Under the pieces are notes generated by a model. It was not told the DNA's origin and ran no database searches. It saw only the letters and a program-made list of their open reading frames with translations. The position numbers were made by a program, and so were the translations under genes. Positions 60,873 to 64,000 of a stretch of 64,000 nucleotides of DNA are shown here, piece after piece. Each line of letters opens with the position of its first letter. Positions within the stretch are counted from its first letter, which is position 1. This stretch comes from Catenulispora acidiphila DSM 44928 (GTDB taxonomy: Bacteria > Actinomycetota > Actinomycetes > Streptomycetales > Catenulisporaceae): contig NC_013131.1 in assembly GCF_000024025.1 (NCBI RefSeq), positions 6,386,001 to 6,450,000 of the forward strand, given 5' to 3'.

Positions 60873-62615
60873 GTGAGACGCAGTCCCCGTTCTTTGGTAT
60901 GGAGCACGGCCGTGGCGGCCGCGCTGGCGCTGGGCCTGGCCGCGTGCGGCGGTTCCTCGTCCGGCAAGTCCGGTACCGGCAGCACTGGCAGTTCATCGAA
61001 GAACATCAACACCCAGCCCGGCAACGACATCAACCCGCAGCCGCGCGAGAAGATCGCCGACGGCGGCACGCTGCGCTGGCCGGAGGCCGGGATCTCCGAC
61101 CAGCTGAACTACAACGAGGTCGACGGCACCGACGGCTCGGTGTCGGACATCATGGCCGCGGTGTTGGAGGAGCCGTTCTACGCCGATGCCAAGGGCATCC
61201 CGCGCAACAACACGAACCTGGTCGCCTCCTACACGGTCACACAGTCCCCGCAGCAGGTGGTGACGCTGGAGATCAACCCGAAGGCGGTGTGGCAGGACGG
61301 CACGCCGGTCTCCGAGGCCGACTTCGAGGCGCAGTGGAAGGCGCTGAACGGCACCAACCAGGCGTTCCAGGTGTCCACCACGGTCGGTTACAGCCTGATC
61401 CAGAGCATCAAGCCGGGCAAGAGCGACAAGGAGGTGGTGATCACCTTCAGCAAGCCCTACAGCGAGTGGCAGGGCCTGTTCTCCCCGATGTACCCGGCGG
61501 CGACCAACAGCGACCCGAAGAAGTTCGTGGCCGACTTCAAGGACGCGATCCCCACCAGCGACGGTCCGTTCAAGCTGGGCTCGATCGACCAGACCGCCAA
61601 GACGCTGACCCTGGTCCGCAACGACAAGTGGTGGGGTGACCCGCCGAAGCTGGACAAGATCATCTTCATGTCCATCGACCTCGACGCGCAGACCGACGCC
61701 CTGGCCAACAACGAGGTCGACCTGCAGTACGGGATCGGCTCGCACGTCTCGTACTACGCGCGGGTGAAGAACCTGCCGAACGTCACCGTGCACAAGGCCG
61801 CAGGCCCGGTGTGGGCGAACCTGACCTTCAACGGCGCCAGCGGCAGCCCGCTGTCCGACGTCCTGGTCCGCAACGCCCTGACCATCGGCATCAACCGCAA
61901 GCAGATCGACACCGCGCTCGTCGGCCCGCTGGGGGTGAGCACCGACCCGCTGAACAACCACGTGCTCCTCACCAACCAGCAGGGCTACCAGGACAACTCC
62001 GGCGACCTGGGCAAGCAGGACGCGGCGCGCGCCAAGCAGCTGCTGGACCAGGCGGGCTGGACCAGCACCGACGGCGGCAAGACCCGCACGAAGAACGGCA
62101 AGCCGCTGAACCTGCGCTTCGTCATCAACGCCACCAGCGACTCCAACAAGCAGCTGGCGGAGATCGTGCAGAACCAGCTGGCGGCGATCGGCGTGCAGAT
62201 CACGATCGTCCCGGTGCCCGGCGACGACTACTACACGAAGTACGTCAACGTCGGCGACTTCGACATCGCGCAGGTCGTCTTCGGCGGCAACGCCTATCCG
62301 CTGAGCACCGCGCAGCCGGAGTTCGCCAACCCGACCACCGGCTCGGACGGCACGCTGAACATCCAGCAGAACTACGGCCGCATCGGCGACCCGGCGATCG
62401 ACACGCTGTTCACCGAGGCGCTGAGCTCGCTGGACCGCACCAAGGCGGAGTCCTACGCGAACCAGGCGGACGCGGCGATCTGGAAGCTGGACACGGTCGT
62501 GCCGCTGTTCCAGCGCCCGCAGATCGTGGCGACGAACACGAAGCTGGCGAACTACGGCGCGCCGGGCGTGCAGGACACGATCTACGAGAACCTGGGCTTC
62601 GTGAGCGGGAGTTGA
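60873..62615 (+). CDS. Peptide/nickel-type substrate-binding lipoprotein (SBP family 5)
   Basis: 580 residues. RRSPRSLVWSTAVAAALALGLAACGG has a lipobox (LAAC, Cys25). SBP family 5 features follow: GTLRWPEAGISDQLNYNEVDG, TDGSVSDIMAAVLEEPFYA, WQDGTPVSEADFEAQWKAL, PYSEWQGLFSPMYPAA, and late IVATNTKLANYGAPG. The GTG at 60873 is chosen over an ATG 18 bases earlier because AAGGAG lies 8-10 bases ahead of it and the signal peptide then starts normally. Binds the solute for the coupled importer. A terminator follows. Confidence 0.95.
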   Translation: MRRSPRSLVWSTAVAAALALGLAACGGSSSGKSGTGSTGSSSKNINTQPGNDINPQPREKIADGGTLRWPEAGISDQLNYNEVDGTDGSVSDIMAAVLEEPFYADAKGIPRNNTNLVASYTVTQSPQQVVTLEINPKAVWQDGTPVSEADFEAQWKALNGTNQAFQVSTTVGYSLIQSIKPGKSDKEVVITFSKPYSEWQGLFSPMYPAATNSDPKKFVADFKDAIPTSDGPFKLGSIDQTAKTLTLVRNDKWWGDPPKLDKIIFMSIDLDAQTDALANNEVDLQYGIGSHVSYYARVKNLPNVTVHKAAGPVWANLTFNGASGSPLSDVLVRNALTIGINRKQIDTALVGPLGVSTDPLNNHVLLTNQQGYQDNSGDLGKQDAARAKQLLDQAGWTSTDGGKTRTKNGKPLNLRFVINATSDSNKQLAEIVQNQLAAIGVQITIVPVPGDDYYTKYVNVGDFDIAQVVFGGNAYPLSTAQPEFANPTTGSDGTLNIQQNYGRIGDPAIDTLFTEALSSLDRTKAESYANQADAAIWKLDTVVPLFQRPQIVATNTKLANYGAPGVQDTIYENLGFVSGS

Positions 62616-62636
62616 GTGCTGGAGTTCGGCGCCACT

Positions 62637-62667
62637 AGCGGGTCACCGGTTCGGCCGGTGGCCCGCT
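62637..62667. terminator. Bidirectional terminator hairpin
   Basis: A 13-bp stem (AGCGGGTCACCGG / CCGGTGGCCCGCT) with one T-G pair and a 5-nt TTCGG loop. It separates the substrate-binding gene and the convergent methyltransferase and overlaps the latter's last codons. Confidence 0.9.
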
Positions 62668-63392
62668 TGCGTCCGGGTGATGAAGACGTACTCCTTCCCC
62701 ATCCGGTCCGGAGCCTCGCGCACGTCGACGATCTCGAAGCCGCACGCGGCCAAACTCGCCTCCACTTCCTCGCGGTCGCGGAAGCGCAGGGTGGACTCCG
62801 AACGCAGGACGGAGCCGTCGGGGAATCGATAAGCGCCGCGGAAGTACACATACGGCAGGTCGACCCTGAGTTCTTCTCTTCGCTCCTCTACGATGCCGAC
62901 GCCCGGAACCTCGCGCACCACAGGCGCGCTGTCGACCGTCCACTCCTCCCACGCGCGCCGCTCGGGACGCCGGGTCTCGAAGACGAAGTGCCCGCCGGGG
63001 CGCAGGGCGGCGGCGATGGCGCGCAGGGTTCCGGTCCAGTCCTCGTCGGTGAGGAAGACCTGCGCGACGTTGCCGGTCATCAGCGCGATGTCGGCGTGCA
63101 AGGACGGGAGCGCGGTGGCGTCGCCCTCGATCCAGGTGACGGCGTCCGCGTGCGGCTTGGCGCGCGCGACGGCGAGCGAGGCGGCGGCCGGGTCGACGCC
63201 GGCGACGGCGTGCCCCAGCGCGGCGAGCCGGACGGCGAGGTTGCCGGTGCCGCAGCCGACATCCACGACGGAAGCCCTCCCACCAGCGAACTCGGCCGTG
63301 ATCGCGACGTAGGCGTCCAGGTCGGCGCGGTCGCCGTCGAAGGTGTCGTAGATCTCTGCGAGGCGGGGGTGGGCGAAGATCGCATCGGGCAT
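62643..63392 (-). CDS. Class I SAM-dependent methyltransferase
   Basis: 249 residues. VVDVGCGTGNLAVRLAALGHAVAGVDPAAASLAVARAK is motif I and the acidic loop; DIALMTGNVAQVFLTDEDW is post-I; FVFETRRPERRAWEEW follows. A small-molecule-type methyltransferase (Methyltransf_25-like). ATG 63392 is used since the fold starts at PDAIFAHPRLAEIYD. Substrate unknown. Confidence 0.93.
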   Translation of the reverse strand: MPDAIFAHPRLAEIYDTFDGDRADLDAYVAITAEFAGGRASVVDVGCGTGNLAVRLAALGHAVAGVDPAAASLAVARAKPHADAVTWIEGDATALPSLHADIALMTGNVAQVFLTDEDWTGTLRAIAAALRPGGHFVFETRRPERRAWEEWTVDSAPVVREVPGVGIVEERREELRVDLPYVYFRGAYRFPDGSVLRSESTLRFRDREEVEASLAACGFEIVDVREAPDRMGKEYVFITRTQAGHRPNR

Positions 63393-63468
63393 GTCCGCGA
63401 CGCTACGCGCTCGGCGGGGCGCTCCGGAAGCCTGCGGCGGGGTCGCCCGGTCGGCCACAATGATCAGC

Positions 63469-64000
63469 ATGCCATCTTCACAACCGATCCCGCCGGCCCG
63501 CCCCGACCTGCCGCCCTTAGCCGAGCTGGCGCCGTTGGACTCCCGGGTGCGCGACGAGGGCCAGTACGAATACCAGCGAGTCTCGGAGGTGAGCTGGGAC
63601 GACGTCTTCGCCAGCCACGCCCGGTTCAGCCAGTGCCTGCTGGCCGAGGTGACGGTGGTCGGCGGGGAATGGAGCAAGACCACGTTCGCCGACGTCCGCC
63701 TGGAGGATTCGCGGCTGCTCGGACCGGACCTGTCGGCCTCGCACTGGCGGGACACCGAACTGGTCCGCGGCATCGCCTCCGGCGTGCAGTGGCACGACGC
63801 GGACGTGCGGCGCGTGCACTTCGACCAGGTGAAGCTGGACGCGGTGAACTTCCGCGGCGCCGCCCTGACCGACGTGGTGTTCACCGACTGCCTGTTGCGC
63901 GAGGCCGATTTCGGCGGCGCCAAGCTGACGCGCGTGCGCTTCCCGGGCTGCACCTTCGAAGAGGCCGACTTCAGCCGCGCCAAGCTCGCCGACGTGGATC
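63469..64000 (+). CDS. Pentapeptide-repeat protein, 3' end beyond the window
   Basis: At least 177 residues, cut by the window end. The A(N/D)(L/F)xx type repeat is visible from about residue 65 (TTFADVRLEDSRLLGPDLSASHW) and again near 120 (LDAVNFRGAALTDVVFTDCLLREADFGGAKLTRVRF). Such right-handed beta-helix proteins often act as DNA mimics or scaffolds (for example gyrase protection), but no specific role is supported here. An in-frame ATG 9 bases upstream is also possible. Confidence 0.85.
   Translation, partial: MPSSQPIPPARPDLPPLAELAPLDSRVRDEGQYEYQRVSEVSWDDVFASHARFSQCLLAEVTVVGGEWSKTTFADVRLEDSRLLGPDLSASHWRDTELVRGIASGVQWHDADVRRVHFDQVKLDAVNFRGAALTDVVFTDCLLREADFGGAKLTRVRFPGCTFEEADFSRAKLADVD

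Overview
The window is GC-rich throughout, uses GTG and TTG starts freely, and carries typical actinobacterial families: several TetR and GNAT proteins, an MmyB-type XRE regulator, a choice-of-anchor P protein, STM4014/STM4015 proteins and an actinobacterial conserved protein that I believe is DUF7873. It is most likely chromosomal DNA of a filamentous, Streptomyces-like or Catenulispora-like actinomycete. The genus cannot be fixed from the sequence alone.

Layout. 1-5.4 kb: a truncated lipoprotein hydrolase, a GNAT, an exonuclease/phosphotransferase pair, an Imm-5-like protein, and a divergent Cys/Met PLP enzyme with an Lrp regulator. 5.4-16 kb: a Dcp-type M3 peptidase, GNATs, an ADP-ribosylglycohydrolase, Ogt, a YbaK deacylase, a beta-lactamase-fold hydrolase, an MFS exporter and a protein with a COQ4 metal-site motif. 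16-17.2 kb: a conserved gene followed on the same strand by two tandem structured RNAs with circularly permuted tRNA-like folds (see findings). 17.5-26 kb: two glycosyltransferase-like proteins, a Nudix hydrolase, a methyltransferase, an SPFH protein and a class V aminotransferase-fold enzyme. 26-33 kb: TetR/MFS modules with clear palindromic operators, a DHFR-like reductase, a divergent SDR/XRE pair, and an alpha/beta hydrolase that has lost its catalytic Ser and His. 33-43.5 kb: an ABC exporter, HAD phosphatase, DUF3224, argS, a third MFS/TetR pair, a vWA protein and a large secreted repeat protein. 44-49 kb: a translationally coupled nucleotide-sugar operon (dehydrogenase, GT2, epimerase) divergent from a polytopic membrane protein. 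49-56 kb: a RecQ helicase fused to a phosphoribosyltransferase-like domain, a secreted trypsin-like protease, an STM4015-STM4014 pair, a Cof-type HAD and a methyltransferase. 56.7-62.6 kb: a peptide/nickel-type ABC importer operon (two permeases, a fused double ATPase, a lipoprotein binding protein). The window ends with a methyltransferase and a truncated pentapeptide-repeat protein.

The most notable locus is 16194-17228. Two RNAs of about 107 and 136 nt fold into tRNA-like cloverleaves only if their halves are read in permuted order (anticodon 3' strand - T arm - acceptor 3' strand - short loop - acceptor 5' strand - D arm - anticodon 5' strand). Their outer ends pair into a stem with a shared asymmetric internal loop. 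That is the architecture described for bacterial Y RNAs (YrlA). They lie 21 nt downstream of a conserved gene of unknown function. Most remaining genes are ordinary metabolic or regulatory singletons, separated by strong hairpin terminators where genes converge.
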